Shown: positions 36,846 to 50,534 of the stretch, in pieces
Layout: the number at the start of each line of letters is the position of its first letter
Numbering within the stretch: position 1 is the stretch's first letter
Assembly: GCA_036873755.1 (NCBI GenBank)
Contig: JAVTVY010033681.1
Coordinates: 1-64,000 of the forward strand
Length of the DNA stretch: 64,000 nucleotides
Reading direction: 5' to 3'
Source of the DNA: Hanleya hanleyi
Lineage: Eukaryota > Mollusca > Polyplacophora > Lepidopleurida > Hanleyidae
Program-made: the position numbers and the translations under genes
Notes under the pieces: model-generated
Told to the model about the DNA's origin: nothing
What the model saw: only the letters and a program-made list of their open reading frames with translations
The model's database searches: none

Positions 36846-38743
36846 TTACATACATGTATATGAGTATGATGGAGGAGGTACAGGTTGTCTGTAATATGGC
36901 AAGACCGGAACTGACGACATCAATGAGGAGGACTGTTGCACCATGGGAAAGGGATGATGGTGTATAGTTTTACGTTCTGTAGCACTGGTCACGTGACTGG
37001 GTGTTGTCGGTGTGGGAAAGGTGGGATACACTGGTATCGGAGCATTAGGGGTTCCGTGGTACACAGGCGTCGAGTAGTGATCCATGGACATGGAAGGGTT
37101 GTAAACTGGGGACGCAGCGTTCTTCTTCCTCCATCGGGCTCTTCTGTTCTGAAACCAGACCTGTAATAAAATGAAGAATAGATTATGTAATGGGGAGACG
37201 TTATCGCATTCAAGCAGAATAGTTTTTGTCTATGGTGTGTAAGAGATATTCCTATACAAGATTGCTATGTCATGGGCTTATAGTAGTATCAAGCTAGCGT
37301 TACGGAAACCAAAAAAACTCACTTACCTTAATTTTCTGTTCGGCGACGCGCAGTTTAAGAGAGAGTTCCTCCATCTTGTCACAGTCTGGGTACGCGTTCT
37401 CGTTGAAGACGGCTTCCATGGTTTTCAACTGATCAACCGTGTAGTTTGTTCGAGATTTCTTCTTTTTCACGGGTGCCGAGGAATCTGGCATTGGTGTTGG
37501 CGTTGGCGATGTAGAACTGAGTGGGATAGGAATTAGAGGTGACTGGGATGGTAAAGATGTATTTTGGTAGGTGGAGACACCAGTACAGCCACTGCTAGTT
37601 GACATCTGGTAGAGGGAGCCACTGTCGCTGAAAGGTTTGTATCCGCTGACATTATCGATCGATGAACGGACAGATGTATCTTTAGGATGAGTGATATACG
37701 GGGAACCACAGTTGCTACCGTTGGATGACTGGTAGCCACTGGTATTGTCAAGTGATGTCACTGATCGGGTGTCTGGACTGACGGCTAGAGGTGAGTCACT
37801 GTTGACGTTTGTCTGACAGGGGGAGCCACTGGTACTGGCCTCATTGGTTTGCCTTGGCGACTTGTCATTAACTACATCGATTAGATCTTCTATAATAAAA
37901 AATAAAAATAATTATCACTGTGTGAATATCGGCTAATAGTATATTAGCTGATTATGTTAGGTGACAATGTATCATTTGCAACTGGTGGTTTTCCATATGT
38001 CTGATTTATCGTTTTTATCGTTTGAATACATAACATACATAACGTTTGAATACATAACGCTTTATATTACATTGAAAGCACAAACTGTTATAATCCATTA
38101 TGTGGCTGTGCCACTCACCTTTTATCTCATCCCCGGAGTGTGTCGATATATCTTGAAGAGGAGAGGTATGGTTCTCCTGTGGGTTGTACTCAGTTGTGGG
38201 CTGAGATGCACTTTGGAATCTACACTGATTCTGGAATGGATAGAATGGGTACTGTGTCTGGAAATGGAACTGTCCTTGGGACGGGTACTGTGTCTGGTAC
38301 GGAAACTGTGTCTGGTACGGGTACTGTGTTTGGTATGAATAATAGGGATGGGACATATACTTTGGTGGTTCTTTGTTCTCGTGTCTAGATTCAAAGGACG
38401 CAATGGTTCCAAAACCGTGGAAAGTGGGAAAACTGTTTCCTTGACCACTCGAGGGCTGGGTGACATTCGTCTGCAGAGAATACAAGTAGAGTTAATTAAT
38501 ACACATTTGCTTATGCTTGTACATCTTAATACCGGTAATCAACTTTACGGGAAAGGAATCGTCAGATCGTAAGACTTGTTTTGCTTATAAATTAGACTTG
38601 GCATTTATCAATTAGAGAAGTTTAACGCGGTAGTTGAATAATGAAAAACAAAAATTAAAGAGTAAGCAATATGAAATTCGACTTACCAGATAGGTGGAGT
38701 TTCCTTGTCCTCTCGGTACCTGGGGTTTCGGTGTGTTTTCCAT
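36846..38743 (-). CDS. Homeobox gene G, PRD-class transcription factor, subfamily alpha
   Basis: Four exons: 38687-38743, 38119-38470, 37327-37889 and 36846-37160, giving 428 residues with GT-AG introns. It has the same exon sizes as E and J, with Arg39 and the extra Met-Pro. Small differences include YQTQYPYQTQF for YQAQYPYQTQF in the repeat and QENHTS for QESHTS. Intact. AATAAA at 36687-36692. Its upstream region differs more from E and J than those two do from each other. Confidence 0.9.
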
Positions 38744-38846
38744 CTTGATTAGCATTCGGCAAAAGGATTATGTATTAAATGTGAACGAAATATGATAATG
38801 GAATAAATGTTGATATGATACTGATAGCTATATGAAATTTCCGGAT

Positions 38847-39020
38847 CTTTATAGTATCAATTATCTGTCAGAACAGAGCGAGTAAAGACTTTCACGTTTC
38901 TCTCAAGTCAACGATCGACTGTAAATAGTCTGACAGATAAACAACAAAAACGGAATGTAATCAATTAAAGACAATAGGAAATCCAATCCCACATCCATTG
39001 ACAAGGAGCCACGTGATATT
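38847..39020 (-). promoter_or_regulatory. Gene G proximal promoter
   Basis: TACTATAAAG at 38847-38856, with the shared blocks and CACGTGAT upstream. Confidence 0.6.
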
Positions 39021-39814
39021 GCTTGAGAACAAACGGTGATCCTGGACTGTGGTATTTGTTAACCTTAATCCCTTTGTCATACATGGACTTCATATATTGC
39101 CAATTCGATCCGAGCGATGAGACTTTATGGATTACCGATAATCTCCGTACTATGAAGTCAATCAAACTGAATAAAAATCTCCTTCCTATTTTTAACAGCA
39201 AGAATGTTATAATATTCCGACTGCCTCATTTGAGTAAAGGCCACGATAGCTGTGCGGCGTAATTTCAACAATAACATACCTTATTTTAACATCAGCTAAC
39301 TGGAATTAACAGGAAAATATATATAAAAGTTGGATTTCGTAATTAATCTATTGTAGGATGGACCTGGTTATATCTGGTAACTATTAATTAAATTATTATT
39401 AATTTTAATTGTAATTAACTTTGTAACTGTGACGTAATTGTCAACCAATTAATAAACTTCATCATAAAATGGGAGTCTTATATCCGTCTAATGATATACG
39501 GAAGGCTTTTATCATTCAATTAGTTGACGAATGATCGAATTATCATCAATTAACTGGCGGTGATTTTTTTTTACTTGCGAAGGAATAACCATGTATGAAT
39601 CTGGCATATATGAAATGTACCACTGTATATTTTGAGGTGTATGGTTGGGTGCGAAACCAACTGTATGTTTTTTCCTATGTGGGACTATCTAATAAATAAG
39701 CACAGGAAACTATTCCCTCTAATAAAAACTGGCGACGCCCATGATAACTTTCTTAAAATCTGGTAGGTTCGGCGAATTATAACGGAAAAACTATTCGATT
39801 AAAATAGGTCTGGT

Positions 39815-39864
39815 GGATTATTCTGGATAATCCTGTTCCTTCGATAGGATTAGCACCACGTGAC
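39815..39864. promoter_or_regulatory. GGATTA/TAATCC module (G-H, copy 1)
   Basis: All core sites intact. Confidence 0.45.
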
Positions 39865-40444
39865 TGGATCCAGTCATAGATCCGCACTGAGACAATCCAC
39901 AGAGACAGGCATAAGAAACAAGGGAAACCGTTTATAGCTTTTGCGGCGTAATTTCAACAATTGAGTATAAGTTATTTTAACGTCACCTATTAAACTGGGA
40001 TTAACAAGGAAATATTTTTTAACGAATATATAATTTATTTATTTATCTATTTTAGGGTATGCGTGGTTATCTATATAACAACTATCAATTAACTTACTAT
40101 TAATTTTATTTTGTGATTAAATTTGTAATTGTGAAGTAATTGTCAACCAATTAATAAACCTGGTCATGATATATGTAAAAGGGGAGCCTTATCCGCGGAA
40201 TGAGATACGAAAATGTTTTATCATTCAATTAGTTTATTCAATGATTGACTGATGATCATCTCGCAGCAATTTTTTACTTGAGAAGGAATAGAACCAGTAG
40301 GCATCTGACATATTTCACCGTGTATGAAATGCACATTGTACATTTTTAAAGTGTATAATTTTCTGGAAATCCGAACTGGTATATATTAAATTTTAATTTC
40401 GATGAAAATTAAAGCAAAAACAATTAGATTATAAACAGAATGGT

Positions 40445-40490
40445 ACATTATTCTGGTTAATCCTGTACCTTCGATAGGATTAGCACCCCG
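40445..40490. promoter_or_regulatory. GGATTA/TAATCC module, variant (G-H, copy 2)
   Basis: ACATTA at the first site and CCCCGTAAC in place of the E-box. Confidence 0.35.
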
Positions 40491-40990
40491 TAACTTGATC
40501 CAGTCAAAGAGACACGAGATAATCCGCACAAATAGGCCTTAAAACTGGGTTTGAAAAGCCCCTTGAAATTGGTACTACTTTCTTGCTTTGTTACATGTAA
40601 CTCTTCATTTTGACCAATTTGGTTGCAAGTCTTATCGTCACTTTCCAGAGGTAAAATGCTCTCGTGATTCTGAAAGGCGAGTCATGTAACAATAAATAAC
40701 ATAATACGTTTCGCAATGTGAAAGCTGTCAATATTCCATCAGTATTCGTTTGATTTTCGCCTATCCTCTTTGAAAGACTATAGTATTTCTTATCAACGAA
40801 ATAGAGGCAAAATAGAGATGAAATCGCATATTCAAGAAGAAGCGGGAAACCATTATTGGAATCGAACTTTATAATAATATGGGAATTCATTATTATGGTC
40901 CCATCGTTTGGATCGGATTAGCAAAATAGGACTGGGATTCTTTCAAATGACTCAGGGATTAAATCAGCAAACAACAGACTTCATGATCGC

Positions 40991-41168
40991 TGTTTTTCTC
41001 GAGTAATCACGGGACTCATTGTCAATGGGATCGAGTGAGATTGAATTTCCTATTGTCTTAATCGGATGACATTCAGTTCCATTGTTTATCTATTTGTAAT
41101 TGATCGTTGATTGGAAACGTGAGAGTCTTTACTCGTTCTGATTTGACAGATAAAATGATATTATAAAG
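40991..41168 (+). promoter_or_regulatory. Gene H proximal promoter
   Basis: TATTATAAAG at 41159-41168; distal TCACGGGACTC as in F and K. Confidence 0.65.
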
Positions 41169-41259
41169 GTTCGGTCATTCTATTACTATTAGTATCTCAT
41201 CGGCATTTGTCTGATTATCATATTTCGTCATAGACTAATCAATTTTTATTCTAATCAAG

Positions 41260-42923
41260 ATGGAAATGATACCGACTTCCCCAGCCACAAAAGGGCAAGG
41301 AAACTTTATTGACCTGGTAAGTCTACCTATTTATTATTATTTGATGAATTCTCGAAAATTTTCTATGACCGCATTTGAACTGACCTATAACCGCTAGCAA
41401 TCACGGTATACTTTAATGAGAAAAAGAAATGCAAATCGGGATTTTGATTATATTCACATCCCTAACCCTAAGATATACACGAATAGCGAAACTGTACTGA
41501 TTGGCTGTATTTTTATCCTTTACAGACAATTGACACACAGAGTTCAAGTGGCCAACCGCACAGTTTTCCAACGTTTCACAGTATTGAAACCATGGCGTCG
41601 TCTGAACCGAGACCTGGGAACGGAGAACCATCGAAATTTACGTCCCGGGCCTATTATCGATACCAACCACAGTGCCTAAATGAGACACAGTCTCCATTCC
41701 AGACACAGTACCCGCCCATGGGACAGTACCCGTACCAGCAGGCACAGTACCCGTCCCAAGGACATTATCCGTATCAGACACAGTACCCGTTTGATCCATT
41801 CCAGAACCAATGTAGATTCCAGAATTCATCATGCCTATCAACGAATGAGCATCAGAATTCACAGAAGATCCAGACATCACCACTTCAACCAATGCCAATT
41901 GATGTCAACGAGTCGCCAAGCCGAGCCAATGACGCATATATCAGTGGCTCCCCCTGTCAGACAAGCGTCAATAGTGACTCGCCTCTTACCATTAGTCCAG
42001 ACACACGATCAGTGGGATCAATCGACAATACCAGTGGCTACCAGTCATCCAACGGCAGCAGCTGTGGGTCCCCATATACAAGGATTCCTACAGAATCTTC
42101 TGTACCTTCAAGTATCGATAATGTCAGCGGGTACAAGCCTTCCAGCCACAGTGGCTCCCCCTATCTGATCTCAACTAACTGTGGCGGTACTGGTTGCTCC
42201 ATCTATCACAATACGCCATCGCCATCTCAGTCACCTTTAATCCCTACCCCACCCGGCTCCACATCGCCCATGTCAATTCCAGATTTCTCAGTATCGGTGA
42301 ACATGGTAAAGAAGAAGAAATCCCGAACAAACTATACGGCTGATCAGTTAAAAACCCTGGAATCTGTCTTCAATGAGAACGCCTACCCGGACTGTGACAA
42401 GATGGAGGAACTCTCTCTCCAACTGGGCGTCATGGAACAGAAAATTAAGGCGAGTGGGTTTTCTTGTTTTGATACTACTCAGCTTATGACGTTAAATATA
42501 GTATTGTTAGTCATATATGAATAAGCTTTTACAACATAAACAATAACTGTGCTGCTTGAATACAATAACGTATCCTCATTACCTAATCTATTCTTTATTT
42601 TATTGCAGGTCTGGTTTCAGAACAGAAGAGCCCGATGGAGAAAGAAGAACGCTGCGTCCCCAGTTTACAACCCTTCCATGTCCATGGATCACTACTCGAC
42701 GCCCGTGTACCACGGAACCCCTACTGCTCCGATACCAATGTATCCCACCTTTCTCACGCCGACAACACCAAGTCACGTGACCAGTGCTACAAAACGTAAA
42801 ACTATACACCATCATCCCTTTCCCATGGTGCAACAGTCTCCCTCATTGATGTCGTCAGTTCCGGTCTTACCATATTACAGGCAACCTGCACCTCCTTCAT
42901 CATACTCATATAAATGTATGTAA
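41260..42923 (+). CDS. Homeobox gene H, PRD-class transcription factor, subfamily beta
   Basis: Three exons: 41260-41316, 41526-42449 and 42609-42923, giving 431 residues. The N-terminus starts MEMIPTSPATKGQ, unlike F and K. Fused exon, VNM insertion and GC donor at 42450. The homeodomain is at about 282-341, with Met at position 41 (GVMEQKIK). The tail is VPVLPYYRQPAPP...SYSYKCM, the same as C and K. Poly(A) signal 43081-43086. Intact. The 3' flank jumps after GAAATTG to GCATTCATC, missing 1.29 kb of spacer W. Confidence 0.9.
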
Positions 42924-45196
42924 CTTGTGTTTGTGGTCTGACGTTATAGCTAATACCGTGGTATTTAATACGTGCAAAGACAGTGTAAATAATCCTGTAA
43001 AATGTAGATATTGGTTGAACGAGTGGTCATCTATCACATCTATGTAAATATACTTGTAGAAATATTCTTATTTATTGCCAAATAAAAATGAAATTGCATT
43101 CATCTTGTGAACAGCTCATATTTCATCGTAATCAGTGATTATTTACGCCAATGAATATTGCAAATGTGTGACTTCACATGCAGTTTTTTGCTTCGTGAGC
43201 AACAACAACATAGGGCCAAAGTTGTTCACAAGAAATCCTTTCTCGCAGAATGTTTCCTATGTACATTGGCGCGTTAAGAAAGGGTCTTCATTAGCGCGTT
43301 AAGAAAGGGGCTAATGCCTTGCTCAATATAAATTTTACTGACCCCATATATTTCTGTACTGGATCACTGACAAACCGTGTAACTAATAATATTCGTGGAA
43401 TGATATACAGAAGGGTTTTATCATTCAATTAGTTGACAATTGATCGAATTATCATCAACTTGCGAAGGAATATATATCCATGTATGAATCTGGCATATTT
43501 CACCGAATATGAAATGTACCACTGTATATTTTAAAGTGTATAAGGGCGTCGTTCAGGGGAGGCCGTTGGGTGCGAACGATCCCCTTTCAGCTCCCAACTG
43601 TATGCTATTTTCCTATATGGGACTCTAATAAATAAGCATAGGAAACGACCCCCTCTCAATCTGGCGACGCCCATGATAACTTTCTGAAAATCCGAACTGG
43701 TAGGTTCGGCGAATAATAACGGAAAAACAATTCGATTAAAAAATCTTTGGTGGATTATTCTGGATAATCCTGTCCCTTCGATAGGATTAGCACCACGTGA
43801 CTTGATCCAGTCATAGAGACTCACGAGACAATCCACACAGATAGGCCTAATAACTGGATATATTAGGCCTATACTGGGTTTGCAGAACAATATTGAAATC
43901 CTGTGTAACTGTAATTGGTATATTTCTTTCTTGCTTTGTTATACTCTTCATTTTATGCAATTTGGTTACAAATTTGATCGTCAATTTCCCGAAATAATAT
44001 GCTCCTCTCTTGATTTTGATAAGCAAGCGATGCAATAACGATCAGTAGCATATAAGAAACCAAACGAATTAATATGGATAACAACTTCTTCGTTCTCTTA
44101 GTTCCTTTGGTTACTAGTTTCCAGCTTCAAAAGTGCTTCTCAATGAGAGTTTAATAAAAGTTCCGCAATGCTATAGCTGTCAATATTATATCAGCGTTGG
44201 TCTCATTTTCACTATATCGTCTTAGAAAGACTGATAGTATATTCTCATCAACCACAGGCAAGATTCAAGGAGAAGCGAGGAAAACCGTTTATAGCTTTCG
44301 CGGCGTAATTTCAACAATACAGTATACGTTATTTGAACGTCATCTAATGGGATTAACAAGAAAATATATATAACGGATGTATAATTTAGTAACTAATCTG
44401 TTTTAGGGTATGCCTGGTTATCTATATAATAACTATGAATTCACTTACTATTAATTTTATTTTGTAATTCACTTTGTAATTGCGAAATCATTGTCAACCA
44501 ATTAATAAACCTCGTCATCATATATGTAAAAGGGGAGCCTTATCCGCGGAATGAGATACGGAAGTGTTTTATCATTCAAATAGTTTGCCAATGATCGACA
44601 TATGAATAGAACCAGTAGGTATCTGAAATATTTCACCCTGTATGAAATGCACCACTGTGCATTTTGAAGTGTATAAATTTCTGTCACAGCGACTCATGCG
44701 ATAATCCACACAGATAAGAACTGGATATATTAGACCTAAACTGGGTTTGCAGTCATCATGGAATCCGATGTAATTGGTACTACTGTCTTGCGTTGTTGAC
44801 TCTTCGTTTTAGTCAATTCGGTTGCAACTTTTAGTGTCAATTTCCCGAGGTAATAAGCTCTTCTCGTGATTCTGATGTAAGCAAGCGATGTAATAATAAA
44901 TAACACAATAAGAATTCTCCAATGCTATAGCTGTCAATATTCTATCAGTATTCCTCTGATTTTCGCCTATTGTCTTTGAAAGGTTAAGTGTATTTATTTT
45001 CAACATCATTTATTATCATTGGAGAAGGAATTGCATATTCAAGGAGAAGCGAGAGAAACCATTAATGGAATTGAACTTTTAATAATTCGGGAACTCATCA
45101 TTATGATCCCATCGTTTGAATCGGATTAGCAAAATATGACGGTGATTCTTTCAAATGACATATGGATTAAATCAGCAAACAATAGACTTCATGATT
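42924..45196. repeat. Spacer Z between H and I
   Basis: This is spacer W without the 1,292 bp corresponding to 14886-16177, followed by the C-D spacer without the palindromic element. The empty insertion site is TTGTTATACTCTTC at about 43936-43949. No gene. The same sequence lies between K and L. Confidence 0.7.
43752..43801. promoter_or_regulatory. GGATTA/TAATCC module (H-I)
   Basis: All three sites and CACGTGAC intact; TGTCCC replaces TGTTCC between sites. Confidence 0.45.
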
Positions 45197-45376
45197 GTTG
45201 TTTTACTCGAGTAATCATGTGACTCATTGTCAATGAGATCGAGTGTGATTGAATTTCCTATTGTCTTAATCTGATGACATTCAGTTTCATTGTTTATTTA
45301 TTTGTAATTGATCGTTGATTTGAAACGTGAGAGTCTTTACTCGTTCTGATTTGACAGATAAAATGATATTATAAAG
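45197..45376 (+). promoter_or_regulatory. Gene I proximal promoter
   Basis: TATTATAAAG at 45367-45376; distal TCATGTGACTC intact. Confidence 0.7.
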
Positions 45377-45467
45377 GTTCGGTCATTTTATTACTATTAG
45401 TATCTCATCGGCATTTGTCTGATTATCATATTTCGTCATAGACTAATCAGTTTTTATTCTAATCAAG

Positions 45468-47364
45468 ATGGAAATGATACCGAATTCCTCAGCCACAAAA
45501 GGGCGAGGAAACTTTATTGACCTGGTAAGTCTAACTATTTATTATTATTTGTTGAATTCTTGCTATGACCGCTTTTGAACTGACCTATAACCAATGGCAT
45601 TCATGATATACTTTAATGAGAAAAAGAAATGCAAATCGGGATTTGATGAAAATCTTCATATCTCAGCTGATATTAAGATATACACGTAATAGCGAAACTG
45701 TACTGATTGTTTGTATTTTTGTCCTTTACAGACAAATAACACGCAGAGTTCAAGTGGCCAACGGCACAGGGTTTCAACTTTCCACAGTATTGAAACCATG
45801 GCGTCGTCTGAACCGAGGCCTGGGAACGAAGAAATGGCGAAGAATACGTCTCAGACCCATTATCCATACCAAGCACAGTATCTATACCAGACCCAGTATC
45901 CATTCCAGGCAGAGTATCCCTCCAAAGGACAATACCCGTTCCAGACACAGTACCCGTCTCAAGGACATTATCCGTTCCAGACACAGTACCCGTATCAGAT
46001 ACAGTACCCATTTTATCCATTCCAGAACCAATGTAGATTCCAGAATTCATCAAGTCTGTCATCATTCACTGAGCATCAGGATCCACAGGAGGACCAGACA
46101 TCCCCACCTCAACGTTTGTCGACACTCTCCGGGGATGAGACAGAAGGTGAGACAATAGTTGCAGTCACGTGACCAAGTAAAGCATTTTGCGATTTTAACG
46201 TAAATGTTATATCGGAAAACCTCATGCCAAATCACACACGGCTACATAATGTAACCAGTCACATATTTTAATCCATCAATATATTATTAACCAACATTTC
46301 CACATCGATATCTAATTTTTGTTATTTTTTAATTAACAAAAGACTTAATTGATGTCAACAAGTCTCGAAGCCGAACCAATGACGCATGTACCAGTGGCTC
46401 CCCCTGTCAGACAAGCGTCAACAGTGACTCACCTCTTACCGTCAGTCCAGACACCCGATCAGTGGCATCACTCGACAATACCAGTGGCTACCAGTCATCC
46501 AACGGCAGCAGCTGTGGGTCCCCCTATACCAGGAATCCTATAGAATCTTCTGTACCTTCAAGCATCGATAATGTCAGCGGGTACAAGCCTTCCTGTCACA
46601 GTGGCTCCCCCTACCAGATCTCAACTAACTGTGGCGGTACTGGTTGCTCCATCTATCACAATACGCCTTCACCATCTCAGTCACCTTTAATCCCTACCCC
46701 GCCCAGCTCCACATCGCCCATGTCAATTCCAGATTCCTCAGTACCGGTAAAGAAGAAGAAATCCCGAACAAACTATACGGCTGATCAGTTAAACACCCTG
46801 GAATCTGTCTTCAATGAGAACGCCTACCCGGACTGTGACAAGATGGAGGAAATCTCTCTCAAACTGGGCGTCGCCGAACAGAAAATTAAGGCGAGTGGGT
46901 TTTCTTGTTTTGATACTACTCAGCTTATGACGTTAAATATAGTATTGTTAGTCATATACGAATAAGCTTTTACAACATAAACAATAACTGTGCTGATTGA
47001 ATACAATAACGTATCCTCATTACCTAATCTACTCTTCATTTTATTGCAGGTCTGGTTTCAGAACAGAAGAGCCCGATGGAGAAAGAAGAACGCTGCGTCC
47101 CCAGTTTACAACCCTTCCATGTCCATGGATCACTACTCGACGCCTGTGTACCGCGGAACCCCTACTGCTCCGATACCAATGTATCCCACCTTTCTCACAC
47201 CGACAACACCAAGTCACGTGACCAGTGCTACAAAACGTAAAACTATACACCATCATCCCTTTCCCATGGTGCAACAGTCTCCCTCATTGATGTCGTCAGT
47301 TCCGATCTTACCATATTACAGACAACCTGCACCTCCTTCTTCATACTCATATAAATGTATGTAA
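45468..47364 (+). CDS. Homeobox gene I, PRD-class transcription factor, subfamily gamma
   Basis: Four exons: 45468-45524, 45732-46146, 46343-46890 and 47050-47364, giving 444 residues, the longest product in the cluster. It is the only gamma gene with a complete reading frame and a complete homeodomain (about 295-354). Intron 2 shares the ACAA change with D and needs the AG 3 nt downstream. The homeobox intron has a GC donor at 46891. Homeodomain features are Asn14 (QLNTLE), Ile34 (EEISLKLG) and Lys37. The N-terminal repeat contains YPYQIQYPFYPFQNQ. Poly(A) signal 47516-47521. Confidence 0.9.
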
Positions 47365-50300
47365 CTTGTGTTTGTGGTCTGAGGTTATAGCTAATACCGT
47401 GGTATTTAATACGTGCAAAGACAGTGTAAATAATCCTGTAAAATGTAGATATTGGTTGGTGGTATCTATCACATTTATGTAAATATACTTGTAGAAATAT
47501 TCTTATTTATTGCCAAATAAAAATGAAATTGGTAAACGATTAGTTCTGTTTTGTTTCCACTATCTATCAACAGTAATTTTAGTGTGGTTTATAATTAAAG
47601 ACACACTCATACATTCCAAGACTTCATTAAAATGAACCTAGCTACATAGATTGGTGCTTCCGGATCTATGATTTTATTGGATTTTTTTTTGCGGATTGTA
47701 AACTTCATATTTCAATCCTGAACCTTGCATGGAGCTCGATATGAAACGTTTTCCTTAACCTTGGATTTCAATGTTTTAGGAGCTTGGCACGGAATCTAGG
47801 TAGTATCCCTTTTCCGGACATTGGATCTCGACGTCGAAGAAAGACCCCAGTAGTAGTAAAAGTGGTCTTCGCGCCTATTTAGGAGCAGATAACTCTTGTT
47901 TGTCTCTTCTGCGGTCTTGCAATCTCACGCACATGCTTTGATCTTTTGCGTCGATAAAAGTTATCTCCCCTGACTCGACCGTCACGTGACATGAAGTTAC
48001 CTTTGACCCCTGCGCATGCACACAATACCGGATACAAATGGTGTGGATTTTACTGTAGGGTGTGGCACCTTTTTTTCTCTGACTCACACGGTAGAAGACA
48101 ATGGAAGGGATCTCGAGGCCATGGGGTGACTTTCGCGGAAAAGTTATTTTGCGCGTGCGTGGTCCACAGGCAGATCTGGGTTTGACGTTTTGAGGTCAAG
48201 GTGGAATATCCGTGGTCCGAATGGGTCGTATGAGGTGTCATAGTGAAGCACTCGTGGAGGAGCGTCCAACTGGATGGATGTGCCGTGAAAGTAAGACTAT
48301 GCTGTGCATGCACAGGCAGGGAATTGTGGGAAAAGGGCACATGGGTGGACGTTTTGGGGTCGAGGTGGGCCCATAGTGGGCGTACTGGGTCGCGGAGGGT
48401 ATCCTTGTGAAGTGCTCCTCCAGGCCGAACGAGTTATGGGTGGGTACATGTAAAACTTTCCCCGGAAAAATCCAGAAACACGGATTTTGCCCCCAAAACC
48501 ATGGAAAACCCTTATCAACTAAGTCTAGAAGGGCTAATATCGATCCCCAGCAGATCGTAGCCTGCCGAGAGGTAGCGGATGCATGTAAATATGTTCTCCG
48601 GGAAAAAACCGGAAACCGGACTTCACACCTGGTGAGTCGTAGAAATGGGAATTTTGTTGCTGAGATTGTGTAGTCTCTCAATTTCGGAGGAAAAAACAAA
48701 TCAAGGGTAATAATCCAGTTGTCCCTTAGTAGCAAAGAAAGCAGAAACCCAGTATATTTGCCTTTTGAACTTTGTGGAGAGTTTTACAATAACGCCTTAA
48801 GGCCCTATCTTAACGCCTAAAACCCTATCTCAAGTCAACCCATGGTCTCGAGACCCCTTCCATCGTCTTCTACAGCGTGAGACAGAGTGAGACAGAGGAA
48901 ACAAGGTTTCACAGGCCATAGTATATTCCACAAAAATAAAAATGACCACCCCAATACTCCTACCTCAAACATGCATGTCAAATAACTGAAGAGTATCTAG
49001 GGGCCTATTAATCTGGAGACGTGATCTTTGACCCGGAATTGATGTCACCGGACATGCCCAAATCTATCAACATTGATGTCACTGAGGGCAAATTCGTACC
49101 TATTCAGAGGAAATGTTCGAATCAGGGGTGATAACCAGGAATTTGGCCAACAAAAATTATTGCCCAGTCAGAGTTTTCTTTCGTGTGTACAGAATGTAGA
49201 TGGCAGCACGAACGTTTTCATACGGGGATTTCCCAAAGCAAGAGCCGACATTTTATGTTTTGAACTTGCGGAACAGATACCTCCGGAAACGAAAATCTCG
49301 AGTAAGTGAGTGAGTGAACAGAATTTAACGTCGCTTTCAACAATATTTCAGCTATATCATGACGAACCAAATAAGCACCACCCAGTCAAGCTGCGTTCCT
49401 GCTATACTTCAAAGAAGAAATCTTTGAAGCAGCATGGAACCAGACACCCTCCATCCACCACTGAGGACAGCACACAAGACACAGACAGGACGCTCATATG
49501 GTGAACCTGGGATCGCACTGATCATAGACTCGTATTCAAAACATGATACAGCACATATAGGTTATGTGTATTGACTATTTCACTCACTTGTATGGGTACA
49601 GAGAGTGGAGGAGGAGGTGCCCTCCCCACCATACACCACCAAGAACCATCCTCCCCACAACGCACGCTCCATTTCGCAGGCTCCATAATCCATCCCTGCC
49701 TCCAATAGCGAAAGTTGACCTTTACTACGTTGCTATGACGTATAGGGGAAAACCCACGTACGCACGGTTCAGTTTAAATCCGGCCGATCAACATCAGTTT
49801 TGCACATGAGCGAACTACTTTTCATATGCTCTGTCCAGATAAACAGGGAAAATAATCTCCAGATAATTCTTTTCAACGCTAGGTCAACAGAGGTATTATG
49901 CAGACTTGAAAAGTAATCGAAATATTCGGCAAACATCTATTTTACTATATATGATGCCACTTCCGGCGATGAGCGCGAAGGCCCCGAATCCGGTTCAAAA
50001 ATCTGACTGGTGGCTGGGGTACTATTAGACCCCCAGCGAGGTGGTTGCACCAAGAACATTCTAGAACAGTCCTTGGGTATCTTACCACTCTGGACTTGCC
50101 CGGAGATGATCGGACATTGAAGTAACTCAAGGACATTTAAAGTGGTACTCAGGGGCAGATAACTCTTGTTGCATTTTTCCCGAAAGATCTTCGCACATAT
50201 TGAAGGGCATATAACTCTTGTTTGGGGGAGTTATCTCTCCTACCCAGGCCGTCACCTGACCGGAAGTGACCTTTGAAGTCTTGAAATGTATAAGCGTGTT

Positions 50301-50534
50301 AATTATAAATCACACATATATTAGTGCTGATAGAAAGTGAAAATAAAAAATAACTAATCGTGTACCCATTTCATTTTTATTAGGCAATAAATAAGAAAGC
50401 ATATATACAAAGACGTCTTGAGTATATTTACAGAGATGTGATAAACGTACACTGTCAACCAATATCTACACTTTACACGCTCTTATTTACACTGTCTTTG
50501 CACTGATTAGCTGACATCAGACCACAGACACAAG
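47365..50534. repeat. Spacers X (copy 3) and Y before J
   Basis: Copy of 33675-36845 at an offset of 13,689 bp. Differences are rare single bases (for example GACGTCGAAG at 47831). No gene. Confidence 0.75.
49302..49526 (+). mobile_element. Degenerate gastropod-type SINE-like repeat (X copy 3)
   Basis: Third copy carried by spacer X. Confidence 0.45.

Larger units (their letters stand above)
39021..40990. other. G-H divergent intergenic region
   Basis: No gene. Same plan as E-F. A ~20-bp deletion near 39655 removes GATCCCCTTTCAGCT found in the other copies. Start-to-start distance 2,517 bp. Confidence 0.7.
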
